This document shows positions 51,503 to 60,994 of a stretch of DNA of 64,000 bases, in pieces. The translations under genes and the position numbers were made by a program. Source of the DNA: Amycolatopsis jejuensis. Its GTDB lineage: Bacteria; Actinomycetota; Actinomycetes; Mycobacteriales; Pseudonocardiaceae. The stretch spans positions 1-64,000 of the forward strand of contig NZ_JNYZ01000050.1 of the NCBI RefSeq assembly GCF_000717335.1. The letters are read 5' to 3'. The notes beneath the pieces were generated by a model. The model was not told the DNA's origin and ran no database searches. It saw only the letters and a list, made by a program, of their open reading frames with translations. Position 1 is the first letter of the stretch; every line of letters starts with the position of its first letter.

Positions 51503-52809
51503 TGCTCATCACCAACGGGCACGTCGTCACCGGCGACCCGGCACTCGGTACCCAGGAAGCCTGCGATGTGCTGATCGAGGACGGCCGGATCACCGCGGTC
51601 GGGCCGCAGCTGGATCGGGAAGGCGCGGAAATCCTCGACGCGACCGGCATGCTCGTGCTCCCCGGTTTCGTCGACACGCACAAGCACACCTGGCAGTCCG
51701 CGGTCCGGCACCGCTGCACCGAGCTCGACCTGCGGACCTACTTCGGCGAAATGTTCGGCCGCCTCGGCGCGCAATACCGGCCCGAGGACGTGTACGCGGG
51801 CAACCTGCTCGGCGCGCTGTCCGCGCTCGACGCCGGGACGACCACGCTGATGGACTGGTCGCACGTGCAGAACTCCCCCGCGCACAGCGACCAGGCCATT
51901 GCCGCCCTGCAGGACTCCGGTATCCGCGCAGTTTTCGGCCACGGCTGGCCGCTCACCGACCTGCCGGAGTGGATCGGCGGCAGCTCCCGGCCGCACACCT
52001 CCGACGTCCGGCGCATCCGGCACGACCTGCTCTCCGACGACCATGCCCTGGTCACGCTCCAGCTCGCCGCCCGCGGCCCCGAACTGTCCACGCTGGACGC
52101 GACCAGCGCCGACCTCGCCATGGCGCGCGAACTCGGCATCCGCACGTCCATCCACATGGGCTGCGGACCGGACTTCGGCGCGATGGCGGCGATCGCACAG
52201 CTGGAGAAGGCCGGGCTGCTCGGGCCGGACCTGACCTTCGTGCACTGCAGTGAATCGAGCAACGTCGAGTTCGAGCTGATCGCCGCCCATGGCGCGTCGA
52301 TTGCCCTTGCGCCGCAACACGAACAGGGCATGCCGGGCATCGGGCACACGCCGATCGACCGCGTGCGCGCGTTCGGCATCACCGCCGGGCTCAGCAGCGA
52401 CACCGAAACCTTCGGCGCGGCTGACCTGTTCACGCAAATGCGCGTCGGCCTCGTCGCCCATCGCAGCCAGCTCGCCGAACGGCGTACGCAGCACGACCTG
52501 CCTGCGTTTGGGGTCGCGGACGTGTTCCGCCTGGCCACGCAGGGCGGTGCGGACACGCTCGGTCTCGGTGACCGGGTCGGCAGCCTGAGCCCCGGCAAGC
52601 GCGCGGACGTCGTGCTGCTCAGGGCCACCGACTCGAACCTCTTCCCGGTGACCGATCCCGTGGCCGCGGTGGTCAGTTCGGCGCACCCCGGGAACGTCGA
52701 CACGGTTCTCGTCGACGGCGTCGTCCGCAAACGCGGCGGCGTCCTCACCGGCGACCTGGCCAGGGCGCGCACCCTCGCGTCCGCCTCCCACCGCCGTCTC
52801 CTCGGCTGA
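51502..52809 (+). CDS. Amidohydrolase of the TrzN/AtzA/guanine deaminase type
   Basis: A 435-residue metal-dependent deaminase or chlorohydrolase: metal HxH in LPGFVDTHKHTWQ, SIHMGCG, FVHCSESSN and the active-site aspartate region GLSSDTETFGAADLF, ending with the usual VASLSPGKRADVVLL-like strand pair. It overlaps the monooxygenase stop by one base and precedes the esterase by 12 bp. Substrates of this group are aminated or halogenated heterocycles. A role in removing an amino or chloro group from a ring before hydroxylation is possible, not shown. Confidence 0.87.
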
Positions 52810-52821
52810 CGAAAGGATCCC

Positions 52822-53736
52822 ATGCAGCTCGACCCGTCCATTGCCGGTTTCCTGTCCATGCTCCGGTCCGCCGGTGCCCCGCCCGGGTTCGCCGGTACGC
52901 CGGAGGAAATGCGGTCGCGAATGCGCGACGCGATCGAGAGCGGCTGGGACCCGGCCGCGTTTGCCCCGGTCAAGAGCGTCGAAGACATCGCGGCCGGTTC
53001 GGTGCCGGTGAAGGTCGTCCACCCGCTCGCCGACGGCCCGGTGCCCACCGTGCTGTACTTCCACCCCGGCGGCTTCACGATGGGCAGCGCGCACCTGATG
53101 CAGGACGTCGCGCGGCGGCTCGCGCACGACCTCGGCGCGTGCGTGGTGTCCGTCGACTACCGGCTGGCCCCGGAAAACCCGTTCCCCGCCGCGGTCGACG
53201 ATGCCCTCGCTGCCCTGCGCTGGACCGTCGAGTTCATCGACGACCTCGGCGGCGCCCCGTCCCGGATCGGTCTCGCGGGCGAAAGCTCCGGCGCCAACCT
53301 CGCTGCGGTGACGGCAATCGCCGCCCGCGACGCCGGAATCCCGGTGGCGGCCCAGCTGCTGGCGTCGCCGGTGACGAACTTCGCCGCAAGTTTCCCGTCC
53401 CTCGCCCAGAACTCCGACGGCTACTTCCTCACCCGCGAAGACCTGGCAGTGATCCAGAAGTTCTATTTGCCCGCCAACGAAGTCGACGACCCCCGCGTGT
53501 CCCCGGCCCTCGCCGACCTGTCCGGCGTGGCCCCGGCCGTCATCGGCGTGTCCGGGTTCGACCCGCTCCGGGATGACGGAATCGCTTACGCGGCAGCGCT
53601 TCTCCACGCTGGCGTTCCGGCCGCGTTGCGGGTCTACCCCGGGCTGATCCACCCGTTCTTCGGCATGCCCGGCCTGTCCCCGGCCGCCGAAGCCGCGGTC
53701 ACCGAACTGACCGAGGAGTTCCAGGCCCTCCTATGA
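52822..53736 (+). CDS. HSL-type alpha/beta hydrolase (esterase)
   Basis: A 304-residue hormone-sensitive-lipase-group esterase. The oxyanion motif HPGGF (HGGF variant), nucleophile elbow GESSGAN, acid residue in GFDPLRDDG and histidine in GLIHPFFG are all present. GAAAGGA precedes the ATG. Last gene of the plus-strand part of the aromatic regulon; its stop lies 3 bp from the convergent oxidase stop. It may release an aryl acid from an ester, or a lactone. Confidence 0.9.
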   Translation: MQLDPSIAGFLSMLRSAGAPPGFAGTPEEMRSRMRDAIESGWDPAAFAPVKSVEDIAAGSVPVKVVHPLADGPVPTVLYFHPGGFTMGSAHLMQDVARRLAHDLGACVVSVDYRLAPENPFPAAVDDALAALRWTVEFIDDLGGAPSRIGLAGESSGANLAAVTAIAARDAGIPVAAQLLASPVTNFAASFPSLAQNSDGYFLTREDLAVIQKFYLPANEVDDPRVSPALADLSGVAPAVIGVSGFDPLRDDGIAYAAALLHAGVPAALRVYPGLIHPFFGMPGLSPAAEAAVTELTEEFQALL

Positions 53737-53739
53737 CCC

Positions 53740-55077
53740 TCAGGGCAGCGGAATCGCGGAGAACACGCCATCCGGGTCGAACCGCTGCTTGATCTCCCGC
53801 AACCGCGCCGCGTTCGGCCCGTACGCGTCCGCCACCTGGTCCGGGACGTCCGGGCCGAGCAGGTTCGCGTACCCGCCGGGCAGGGCGTGCGGGGCCAGCG
53901 CCGCCGAGGTCGCGTCGGCCCACGGGCGGTCGTCGGTGTCCGGGCCCATCCCGATCACCTCGACCATCAGGTGGTTCTCCCGCAGCCCGAACGGCGTGTC
54001 CGCCACCGGGACGCGGGCAGCCGCGCCGTGGAAGTGGTGCACCGACAGCGACGACTGCGGCGACGTGCGCTTTTCCGTTTGCGCCACCAGGACTTCGGCG
54101 ATGTCCGGCGTGTACTTCGCGAGCGAGCGGGTGCGGATGACGATCGACAGGCCGTTCGGGAACATCGGATCGCGGCCGGCGATTTCGGCGGCGTACGATT
54201 CGACCGGCGCCACCGTCGAGAGCAGCGGCGTGCCGAGCCGGGCGGCCAGGCCGTCCGGGTCGGCGGGGCCGCACCACGTCGGCCAGACGAGCACGGACGG
54301 CGAACCGTCGGGCGCACTCACGACGCCGCTCTGCACGGTGAGCTCGTCCGGTCCGGTTGCCTGTACCTCGGCCAGCCGCGCGAAAACCCCGGCTGCGTCG
54401 GCGATCGGGTACAGGATCATGCCGGTGGTGATCTGCGGTACCGCATGCAGCCGCAGCTCCAGCGACGTGACCACGCCGAAGTTCCCGCCGCCGCCGCGCA
54501 GCGCCCACCACAGGTCCGGTTCGTTCCCGGCGTCGGCCCGTACCACCGTCCCGTCGGCGAGGACGACCTCGGCGCCGAGCAGATTGTCCGCGGCCAGCCC
54601 GTATTTCCCGCTGAGCGGGCCGTATCCGCCGCCGAGCACGAGCCCGGTGACGCCGACCGCGCCGATGGCCCCGGTGATCGGCGTCAGCCCGTGTTTCCCG
54701 GCCGCGCCGAGCAGGTCGTTGGCCCGCGCACCGCCGCCGACGACCGCGGTCAGCCGCTCGGCATCGATCACGACGCTGTCCAACGGCCGGAGGTCGAGCG
54801 TGATGCCGCCGTCGGCGAGCGCGCGTCCGGCCCAGTCGTGGCCGCCGCCCCGGACGGACAGCGGCAGCCCGGCTTCCCGGGCACCCCGGACGGCAGCTTG
54901 CACGTCCGCGGTGCTCCGGCATTCCACCACCACGGCCGGTTTCTGCACAGCGGCGCCGTTCCACAGCGCCACGGCGGTGTCGTACCCGGGACCAGTGGTG
55001 TGGACCTGGTCCGCAGCCAGGCCCGCGCGCAGCAGTTCCGCAACAGCATTTTCGGCGGTCAAGTTTCGGCTCCCCAT
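53740..55077 (-). CDS. BBE-family FAD-linked oxidoreductase
   Basis: A 445-residue berberine-bridge-enzyme-like oxidase. The histidine in VRGGGHDWAGRAL is the site of covalent FAD attachment; the cysteine used for a second bond in some members is not at LVLGGGYGPLSGKYGL, so attachment is probably single. The C-terminal BBE region ends VADAYGPNAARLREIKQRFDPDGVF. ATG 55077 was chosen; ATG 55095 in frame lacks a site. It is divergent from no gene and convergent with the esterase; the LysR gene is upstream in the same direction. It oxidises an alcohol, amine or sugar. Substrate unknown. Confidence 0.88.
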   Translation of the reverse strand: MGSRNLTAENAVAELLRAGLAADQVHTTGPGYDTAVALWNGAAVQKPAVVVECRSTADVQAAVRGAREAGLPLSVRGGGHDWAGRALADGGITLDLRPLDSVVIDAERLTAVVGGGARANDLLGAAGKHGLTPITGAIGAVGVTGLVLGGGYGPLSGKYGLAADNLLGAEVVLADGTVVRADAGNEPDLWWALRGGGGNFGVVTSLELRLHAVPQITTGMILYPIADAAGVFARLAEVQATGPDELTVQSGVVSAPDGSPSVLVWPTWCGPADPDGLAARLGTPLLSTVAPVESYAAEIAGRDPMFPNGLSIVIRTRSLAKYTPDIAEVLVAQTEKRTSPQSSLSVHHFHGAAARVPVADTPFGLRENHLMVEVIGMGPDTDDRPWADATSAALAPHALPGGYANLLGPDVPDQVADAYGPNAARLREIKQRFDPDGVFSAIPLP

Positions 55078-55169
55078 TTCCGGTGATCTCGCCATTCCGA
55101 CTGTAGGTACGCCCGAATTGCACGGCTTGCGTGCGTGGCCGCACGGGCAAGGATCGTGCCCGGGAAAGC

Positions 55170-56078
55170 TCAGCGCGCCACGTACCCGGCCGACGCATCC
55201 CGCAACGCGTCCAACGCCGCCCGAACTCCACCATGCGGTTCCTCCCCGGCCCGGCAGACCGCGAGAATCGTGCGGTCCAGCACCGGCCGGGTGGCCAGGA
55301 CGCGGACGCCGTCCGGCAACGGCCCGCGAGCCAGCCGGGGAATGAGCGCGGCGCCGACGTTGCCCGCAACGAGCGCCATCTGCGTTGCGTAACTCCCGAC
55401 GGTGCACCGGATCCGGGGCTCCAGCTCCTGCGTGCGAAGCACCTGCACCATCCACTCGTAACAGCCGGGACCGGGGGTCCAGCTGATCCACGACACGTCG
55501 TCGACCTCCGCGAGATCGACGCTGCGGCGGTGCGCGAGCCGGTGCCCGGCGGGCAGGACGAGGTCGGCGACGTCGGAGAACAGCGTGACCTGCGTGGTCC
55601 CCGGCGGCACGACGGTGGGCCGGTCGGCCCAGCTCTCGACGACGGCCAGGTCCAGATCACCCGCGACCACCTGCGGGAGCGTGGTTTCGGCCTCGCCCTC
55701 GCCGAGGTGCACCTCCAGGCGCGGATGCTGTTCGGTGAGCGTTGCGAGCGCGGGCGGGATCAGCGCGTGCACACACGTGGAGATCGCGCCCATCCGCAAC
55801 GGCCCGAACACGTCCTCGCGCATCCGTTCTAGATCCGTGCGTGCTTCGGCCAGCTGCGCCAGCACCCGCTCGGCGTGCGCGACGAGCACCTGCCCGGCGC
55901 GCGTGAGCCGCACGCTGCGGCCACGCGGTTCGAGCAGCTCCAGCCCCGCTTCCCGCTCCAGCTTCGCCAGCTGCTGCGACACGCCCGACGGCGTGACGTG
56001 CAGCGCCGCCGCCGCTCCGGCGACCGACCCGTGGTGCGCCACCGCGTGCAGGGCACGCATCCGATCCACACTGAACAC
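55170..56078 (-). CDS. LysR-family transcriptional regulator
   Basis: A 302-residue LTTR: winged helix at 1-60 (GSVAGAAAALHVTPSGVSQQLAKLERE) and a type 2 periplasmic-binding effector domain. The GTG start at 56078 overlaps the palindrome CGGTAG...CTACCG, a typical T-N11-A-like LysR box, in the 74-bp divergent gap to an EamA exporter. It probably activates or represses that exporter and itself. No Shine-Dalgarno sequence is seen, as in many autoregulated LysR genes. Confidence 0.92.
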   Translation of the reverse strand: MFSVDRMRALHAVAHHGSVAGAAAALHVTPSGVSQQLAKLEREAGLELLEPRGRSVRLTRAGQVLVAHAERVLAQLAEARTDLERMREDVFGPLRMGAISTCVHALIPPALATLTEQHPRLEVHLGEGEAETTLPQVVAGDLDLAVVESWADRPTVVPPGTTQVTLFSDVADLVLPAGHRLAHRRSVDLAEVDDVSWISWTPGPGCYEWMVQVLRTQELEPRIRCTVGSYATQMALVAGNVGAALIPRLARGPLPDGVRVLATRPVLDRTILAVCRAGEEPHGGVRAALDALRDASAGYVAR

Positions 56079-56094
56079 GGTAGTGATGCTACCG
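56078..56094. promoter_or_regulatory. LysR box at the LysR-EamA promoter
   Basis: CGGTAG (56078-56083) and CTACCG (56089-56094) form a perfect 6-bp inverted repeat with a 5-bp spacer, overlapping the LysR gene start. This is the usual position of an LTTR binding site in a divergent pair. Confidence 0.6.
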
Positions 56095-56152
56095 CATTTC
56101 CCGCAGGAACATTCACTTGTCCTTGGCAGTCAGCGCCCCGACGATAGAAGCC

Positions 56153-57145
56153 ATGACCACCCTCGAGCTTCCCTCCCGCCCGGCTGCACCGGGCCCGGTC
56201 GCGACCCTCACCGCCCGGGCCGACGCCCGCCTGCTCGCCGGCGCGGGCAGCCTGTGCATCGCCCTGTCGTCGATCTTCATCAAAGTGTCCGGGGAAAGCG
56301 GTGCCACGAGCGCGTTCTGGCGCTGTCTCTTCGCCCTGCCGCTGCTCGCCGTGCTGGCCCGCGGCGAGGCCAAGCGCACCGGCGTCCGGGTGAAAATCCT
56401 GCTGCCGCTGCTGGCCGGGCTCGGCCTCGGGCTCGACTTCGTGCTGTGGGGCGAGGCGATCCCGCTCGTCGGCGCCGGGGTCGCGACGATGCTGCTGTCG
56501 GTGCAGGTCGTGATCGTCCCGCTGCTGGCGCTGGTCTTCCTCAAGGAACGGCCCGAACGCCGGTTCAAGTTCATCGCGCCGGCGCTGATCGGCGGGATCG
56601 TGCTGGCCGGTGGGCTCGTCGGCGGGTCGGTCACCGGGTCGAACCCGTTGCTCGGCACGCTTTTCGCGCTCGCCGCCGGTGGTGGCTACTCGACCTACCT
56701 GCTCCTGCTGCGGATCAGCAGCAGCCCCTCGACCCAGGCCCGCTCCCTGACGCTCGCCACGGTGTCCGCGGGCGGTGTCGCGGTGGCGCTCGGCCTGCCG
56801 TTCCACCGGCTCAACCTGACGCCCAGTCTCCCGTCGTTCGGCTGGTTCCTCGCCCTCGCCCTCGTCGGGCAGGTCGTCGGCTGGCTGCTGATCGCCGGTG
56901 CGCTGCCGCGGCTGGCCGCCTCCACCGGTGCGACACTGATGCTGCTCCAGCCGGTCGGCGCGGTCGCCTTCGGGTTCCTCCTGCTCGGCGAGCAGCCGAG
57001 CATGCTGCAGCTGACCGGATGTGTCGTCGTGCTCGCCGCGGTGTGTTTCGCCGGACGGGGCGCACCGGATCAGCCGTCGGCCAGCGTCAGCCCCACCGAA
57101 TCGAGCAGCCCGCGGGCCAGGTCCCGGAACTCGTCCCGGCGATGA
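56153..57145 (+). CDS. EamA/DMT-family exporter
   Basis: A 330-residue ten-helix drug/metabolite transporter with two EamA halves (about 28-160 and 175-305); the second half shows GATLMLLQPVGAVAFGFLLLGEQ. ATG 56153 follows GATAGAAG. Export of an amino acid, purine or toxic metabolite is typical. The last about 25 residues (Ser/Arg-rich) are encoded over the 3' end of the convergent gene by 76 bp, an unusually long overlap. Confidence 0.9.
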   Translation: MTTLELPSRPAAPGPVATLTARADARLLAGAGSLCIALSSIFIKVSGESGATSAFWRCLFALPLLAVLARGEAKRTGVRVKILLPLLAGLGLGLDFVLWGEAIPLVGAGVATMLLSVQVVIVPLLALVFLKERPERRFKFIAPALIGGIVLAGGLVGGSVTGSNPLLGTLFALAAGGGYSTYLLLLRISSSPSTQARSLTLATVSAGGVAVALGLPFHRLNLTPSLPSFGWFLALALVGQVVGWLLIAGALPRLAASTGATLMLLQPVGAVAFGFLLLGEQPSMLQLTGCVVVLAAVCFAGRGAPDQPSASVSPTESSSPRARSRNSSRR

Positions 57146-58182
57146 TCCACCAGGTCGACGCCGCCGAGCAGCTCCGCGGCGAGCTCCTCCACCGGCCAGC
57201 ACACCAGCTTCCCGTGCCGGGCGAGCAGCAGCCCGACGGCGCGGATGCGGTACAGGTCGGCGACGTCGAGCCACGCGTACAGCAGGATCTGCCACAGCCA
57301 GCGTCCGGCCCGCGCCGGATCGCCGACGGTGAGCACGGTCTTCACGTCCACGAGGGTCGCGGTGGCGAGGCCGGGCGGGCCCAGCAGCACGTCGCCGTCC
57401 GCCCAGCCGGGGACGATGCTCGGCCCGGCGATCCCGAGCGGGCCGCCTTCCGGCGGTGCACCGGCGAGCCGGCGCAGTTCCCAGAGCGCACCGCGCTCGT
57501 GCAAGCATTTCGCGAGTTCGACGAGTTCGGCGACCTGGTCGTCGCCGGGCAGGGCGCGCAGGTCCGGCACCGTCCCGCCACCGTCGACCACCCGCGCCAG
57601 CCGCGGGTCGATGCGGCCGGAACGGTAGATGTCCTCGCAGGCGGACAGCACCCAGCCGGTACGCGCGAGCCCGGCCTCCGCGCCCGGTTCCCCGAGCACG
57701 CCGGGTGGGGCGTAGCGCTCCTGGTAGCGGCGGGCGCGCTCCAGCAGGTCACCCCACAGCTCCGGCGCGCCCGGGACCGGTTCGAGGTCGGGCAGGCCGT
57801 CGCCGAGGTCGAGCCAGGTCGTCGCGGCGGGGCGGATGCCGAGCGCGCGAGCCTGGTACTCCTTCGGCAGGTCGGCGTGTGTCGGGTACCTCGCCGCCTG
57901 CGCGTGCGCCCACCCGCCGCTGACCCACTGCGCGCGGACCATGCCGAGCAGGGCGTAGTACGGCGGCGCGGCCTGTACGAGGTCGGCGATCCGCTGTCCG
58001 AACGCGCCGCCGATCTCGGCCCAGTGCTGACGCGGCGGGCGGGCGAGCGCCGGCCGGACCGGCCGTACCCCGCTTGCCGCGTCCTCCACCCGGCGCGCGG
58101 CCGCGGCGGTACCGGTGAAGACCCGCGCACACCAGCGCGCGAGTTTCCCGGCCGGGTCGGCGAGCTCCGAGGTCAGCGACAC
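57070..58182 (-). CDS. PD-(D/E)XK nuclease-like protein, orphan
   Basis: A 370-residue protein with no assigned family. The middle to C-terminal region carries GDVLLGPPGLATATLVDVKTV, a D...DxK pattern as in RecB-like nucleases, followed by a helix RWLWQILLYAWLDVADLYRI containing a Q-x3-Y like that of Cas4/RecB-type cores. The N-terminal 200 residues are helical and unfamiliar. GTG 58182 overlaps the upstream hydrolase gene by 10 bp. It may act in DNA repair or defence; no helicase or partner is adjacent. The nuclease call is by motif only. Confidence 0.65.
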   Translation of the reverse strand: MSLTSELADPAGKLARWCARVFTGTAAAARRVEDAASGVRPVRPALARPPRQHWAEIGGAFGQRIADLVQAAPPYYALLGMVRAQWVSGGWAHAQAARYPTHADLPKEYQARALGIRPAATTWLDLGDGLPDLEPVPGAPELWGDLLERARRYQERYAPPGVLGEPGAEAGLARTGWVLSACEDIYRSGRIDPRLARVVDGGGTVPDLRALPGDDQVAELVELAKCLHERGALWELRRLAGAPPEGGPLGIAGPSIVPGWADGDVLLGPPGLATATLVDVKTVLTVGDPARAGRWLWQILLYAWLDVADLYRIRAVGLLLARHGKLVCWPVEELAAELLGGVDLVDHRRDEFRDLARGLLDSVGLTLADG

Positions 58183-59000
58183 CCTGCCAGTATGTCCCGG
58201 GACAGGAACGGCAGCAGCAGATCCAGCAGTTCCTCCGGCCGGTCGAGCGGGATCAGGTGGCCGCAGTCCGGGATGACGTGCCCGGTGAGGTCGTCGGCGA
58301 TCGGGCGCAGCTGCCGCTCCAGCGCATCGCCGACCGGGTGCGCGCCGATCGCCATCGCCGGGACACTCAGCCGCTTCTGCGCGGCTTCGGCGATCTGCCG
58401 GGCGCTTTCCGGCAGTGCGCGGTAGTAGGCGAAAGCGCGGCGGAGCGCGTCCGGGCCGGTGTATGCGTCGGCGAAAGCCCTTTGTACCGCAGGCGAAATG
58501 CCGCGGCCGTGCGTGCCTTGGTCGATGAACCAGCCGACGTACTCCGCCTCGTGTCCACTGAGGACAGTCTCGGCCAGCCCGGGTTGCGCATGGAACCCGA
58601 ACCACCACGGCGGGCCACCGGCGAGGAACTCCTCCGCGCCGGGCAGCCGTCCGGCCAGCGATTCCATCAGGACGATGCGGCGTACCCGCTCCGGCTTCGT
58701 CAAGGCGAACAGCAACGCCCCCGGCACGGCGAGATCGATCGCGGCCACCGCGGCGGTGGGTTCGCCGAGCGCGTCGAGCAGCGTGTCGATGTCGTCGGCG
58801 ACTGCCTGTGCGTGTGATGCGCCTTCCGGACGGCTGCTCGCGCCCAGCCCGCGCAGGTCCGGCGCGATCACCCGGTAATGCTCGGCGAGCGGTGGGACGA
58901 CCTCGCTCCAGAGCTGCCAGGTATGCGGGAACCCGTGCAGCAGTACCAGCGCCGGTCCGGTTCCTGCGACGGTCGCGTTGAGCCCGTTGACCTCGACCAT
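58173..59000 (-). CDS. Alpha/beta hydrolase (epoxide hydrolase-like)
   Basis: A 275-residue hydrolase with LLHGFPHTWQLWSEV, DLRGLGASSRP and a C-terminal catalytic histidine in PDCGHLIPLDRPEEL. The nucleophile region reads AAIDLAVPGA, with aspartate as in epoxide hydrolases but without the glycine that normally precedes the elbow. GGGAGGGG precedes ATG 59000. The divergent HxlR gene is 97 bp away with a GGTTACC repeat between. Probably an inducible hydrolase of an epoxide or ester. Confidence 0.87.
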   Translation of the reverse strand: MVEVNGLNATVAGTGPALVLLHGFPHTWQLWSEVVPPLAEHYRVIAPDLRGLGASSRPEGASHAQAVADDIDTLLDALGEPTAAVAAIDLAVPGALLFALTKPERVRRIVLMESLAGRLPGAEEFLAGGPPWWFGFHAQPGLAETVLSGHEAEYVGWFIDQGTHGRGISPAVQRAFADAYTGPDALRRAFAYYRALPESARQIAEAAQKRLSVPAMAIGAHPVGDALERQLRPIADDLTGHVIPDCGHLIPLDRPEELLDLLLPFLSRDILAGCR

Positions 59001-59013
59001 TCGCCCCTCCCGT

Positions 59014-59047
59014 GGTTACCATTGGTTACCAGGACACGGTAGGTAAC
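59014..59047. promoter_or_regulatory. HxlR operator-like repeats
   Basis: GGTTACC occurs at 59014-59020 and 59024-59030, followed by the inverted GGTAAC at 59042-59047. The set lies 14-47 bp upstream of the hydrolase start and 51 bp before the HxlR gene, and could serve both. Confidence 0.6.
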
Positions 59048-59097
59048 TCTCATCGTGCCGCCAAGAAGGCACTTTCCCGACAGGTGGTGAGCCCGAG

Positions 59098-59478
59098 GTG
59101 ACCCCCTCCGCCCGCGGCGATCTCTTCGACCCGGCCTGCCCCACGCGGCGGCTGCTCGACCGGATCGGCACGAAATGGACGTCGATGACGGTGAAGGTCC
59201 TCGCCGAGGCCACCCCGGGGGAAGTCCGGTTCGCCGACCTCCGGCGGCGCGTGCCGGGCGTGTCGCAGAAGATGCTGTCGGTGACGCTGCACAGCCTGGT
59301 CCGCGACGGGCTGGTCGCGCGGCGGGTCGAGGCGTCGGTGCCGCCGCGGGTGCACTACCGGCTGACTCCGCTGGGCGCGTCGCTCGAAGGCGCGCTGGCC
59401 GCGCTGCGGAGGTGGGCCGAAGAGCACATGGCCGAGGTGGACCACGCGAACCAGATCGCGGACAGCGCTGCCCCCTGA
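59098..59478 (+). CDS. HxlR-family transcriptional regulator
   Basis: A 126-residue winged-helix protein: CPTRRLLDRIGTKWTSMTVKVLAE at the N-terminus with the single cysteine often used for redox or electrophile sensing (Cys14), then FADLRRRVPGVSQKMLSVTLHSLVRDGLV and the wing YRLTPLGASLEG. GTG start with GCCCGAG upstream, a weak site. Probably regulates the divergent hydrolase. Cytoplasmic dimer. Confidence 0.9.
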   Translation: MTPSARGDLFDPACPTRRLLDRIGTKWTSMTVKVLAEATPGEVRFADLRRRVPGVSQKMLSVTLHSLVRDGLVARRVEASVPPRVHYRLTPLGASLEGALAALRRWAEEHMAEVDHANQIADSAAP

Positions 59479-59582
59479 CCCCGCCCTCCGGCCGGATGCC
59501 GTCCCTTCTCGGTACCCTCGTTGTCTCAGGGGTGAACACGAGATGGCCACCAGGCGAACTGGACCGGCCGGGGAGGGGCGGC

Positions 59583-60542
59583 ATGCCGAGTACGGCCGGC
59601 GGTTCGGGCAGCGGAACGTACGACGCGATCACGGCCTTCGGCGTGGCGATGCCCGGCTGGGTGCAGGCGCTGATGCTGGCATACACGTCGTACGGGCTGG
59701 TTCTCGTGGTCCCGCTGTTCGCGTGGCTGTGGTGGCGCGCGCGTCCGGGCGGCCCGGAACGGATGGCCGCCGCCTTGCTGGTCCCGATCGGCACGGTGCT
59801 GGCGTACGGGCTGAGCGAGCTGGTGAAGGCCTTCGTGCACGAACAACGCCCGTGCCGCGGCCTGCCCGTCACGGCCATCGTGGGCAAATGCCCGCCCCCG
59901 GGTGACTGGTCCTTCCCGAGCAATCACTCGACGATCGCCGCCGCAGCCGCACTGGGCGCCGCGTTCGCCTGGCGCCGGGGCGCGCCGTGGCTGGCAGTTT
60001 TCGCCGCGCTGATGGGCTTTTCGCGAGTTTTCGTCGGCGCACACTACCCGCACGACGTCCTCATCGGCCTCGCCCTCGGCGCCGGAATCGCCTGCCTGCT
60101 ACAGCTTTACGCCCTCTCCCCCGCGACGACCATCGTGCGCTCCCTCGCCGGACGGGTCCCGTTCGGCCTGCTGGGCGCCCCCGCCCCGCGCGGCGAGCAG
60201 CCGACCGTCCTGCTGGCCCAGCGCCGCCCCGGAGAACCCCACCCGCGCCGGATTGCCGCCACGTCCACCGCCCGGCCATCTCCCGCCCCACACAGCCGCT
60301 CGACGCCTGCCGCTCGCATCTCTGGCACTGGAACGTCTTCCCCACCACCGTCTTCCCCACCGCTGCCAGGCCCGCCCGGCCCAGCACCGGCCCGCCCTTC
60401 CGGAACGCCCGCCACCCGCCCGGCGAACTCGGCGTCGACGCGTCCGGCTGCGGTACGCCGCGCCGCACCGCAGCCAGCCCGGTCGGCTCCACGCCCGCCC
60501 ACCAGGCAAGCCCTGCCTCGGCAAGCACCGCCGAGCCACTGA
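59583..60542 (+). CDS. PAP2-family phosphatase with Pro-rich tail
   Basis: A 319-residue membrane phosphatase. The three PAP2 motifs are seen: KAFVHEQRPCRG (K-x6-RP), FPSNHST (variant of PSGH) and SRVFVGAHYPHDV (SR-x5-H-x3-D). Five or six membrane helices lie between residues 20 and 180. Family members remove phosphate from undecaprenyl-PP or phosphatidate outside the membrane. From about residue 195 the protein continues in Pro/Ala/Ser/Arg-rich sequence that runs into a repeat region, so the true C-terminus may be shorter or the tail recently extended. GGGGAGGGG precedes ATG 59583. Confidence 0.88.
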   Translation: MPSTAGGSGSGTYDAITAFGVAMPGWVQALMLAYTSYGLVLVVPLFAWLWWRARPGGPERMAAALLVPIGTVLAYGLSELVKAFVHEQRPCRGLPVTAIVGKCPPPGDWSFPSNHSTIAAAAALGAAFAWRRGAPWLAVFAALMGFSRVFVGAHYPHDVLIGLALGAGIACLLQLYALSPATTIVRSLAGRVPFGLLGAPAPRGEQPTVLLAQRRPGEPHPRRIAATSTARPSPAPHSRSTPAARISGTGTSSPPPSSPPLPGPPGPAPARPSGTPATRPANSASTRPAAVRRAAPQPARSAPRPPTRQALPRQAPPSH

Positions 60543-60660
60543 CCGGCGGGTTCCGATCCGGCCGGACGCACCGAATCCACAGCCGACGCCGGGCAGGGCT
60601 CGCATCAGCCGCCCCGCCCGGCAGCGCCGCCGATCTGCCCAGCCCACCAACCCACGCCGG

Positions 60661-60850
60661 GCAGAACCCGCATCAACCACTCACACCCGCGCGCCCCGCC
60701 GATCCGCCCCACCAAGCGACAACCGGCCCGGGCAGAACCTGCATCAACCATTCATACCCGCGCGCCCCGCCGATCCGCCCCACCAAGCGACAACCGGCCC
60801 CGGGCAGAACCCGCATCAACCACTCACACCCGCTGCCCCACCCGGACCCG
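60661..60850. repeat. 71-bp tandem repeats
   Basis: The word GCAGAACC starts units at 60661, 60732 and 60804, each about 71-72 bp, nearly identical and ending in CACCAAGCGACAACCGGCCC; degenerate relatives occur at about 60600 and 60870. The 452-bp gap 60543-60994 between the PAP2 gene and the TPR-like gene contains no other recognisable element; the convergent genes may terminate here. Confidence 0.85.
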
Positions 60851-60994
60851 AAACGACGAGCGGTCCCTGGCCAGACTTGGATCAGCCCCGCGCCGGTGCG
60901 CCCCGCCGATCTGCCCGGCACCGGCCCGTACCCCGGTTGTGCCTGGCTGCTCACCGGGCGATACCACCAGGTCCGTGATCGGGTCACCCGCCCG

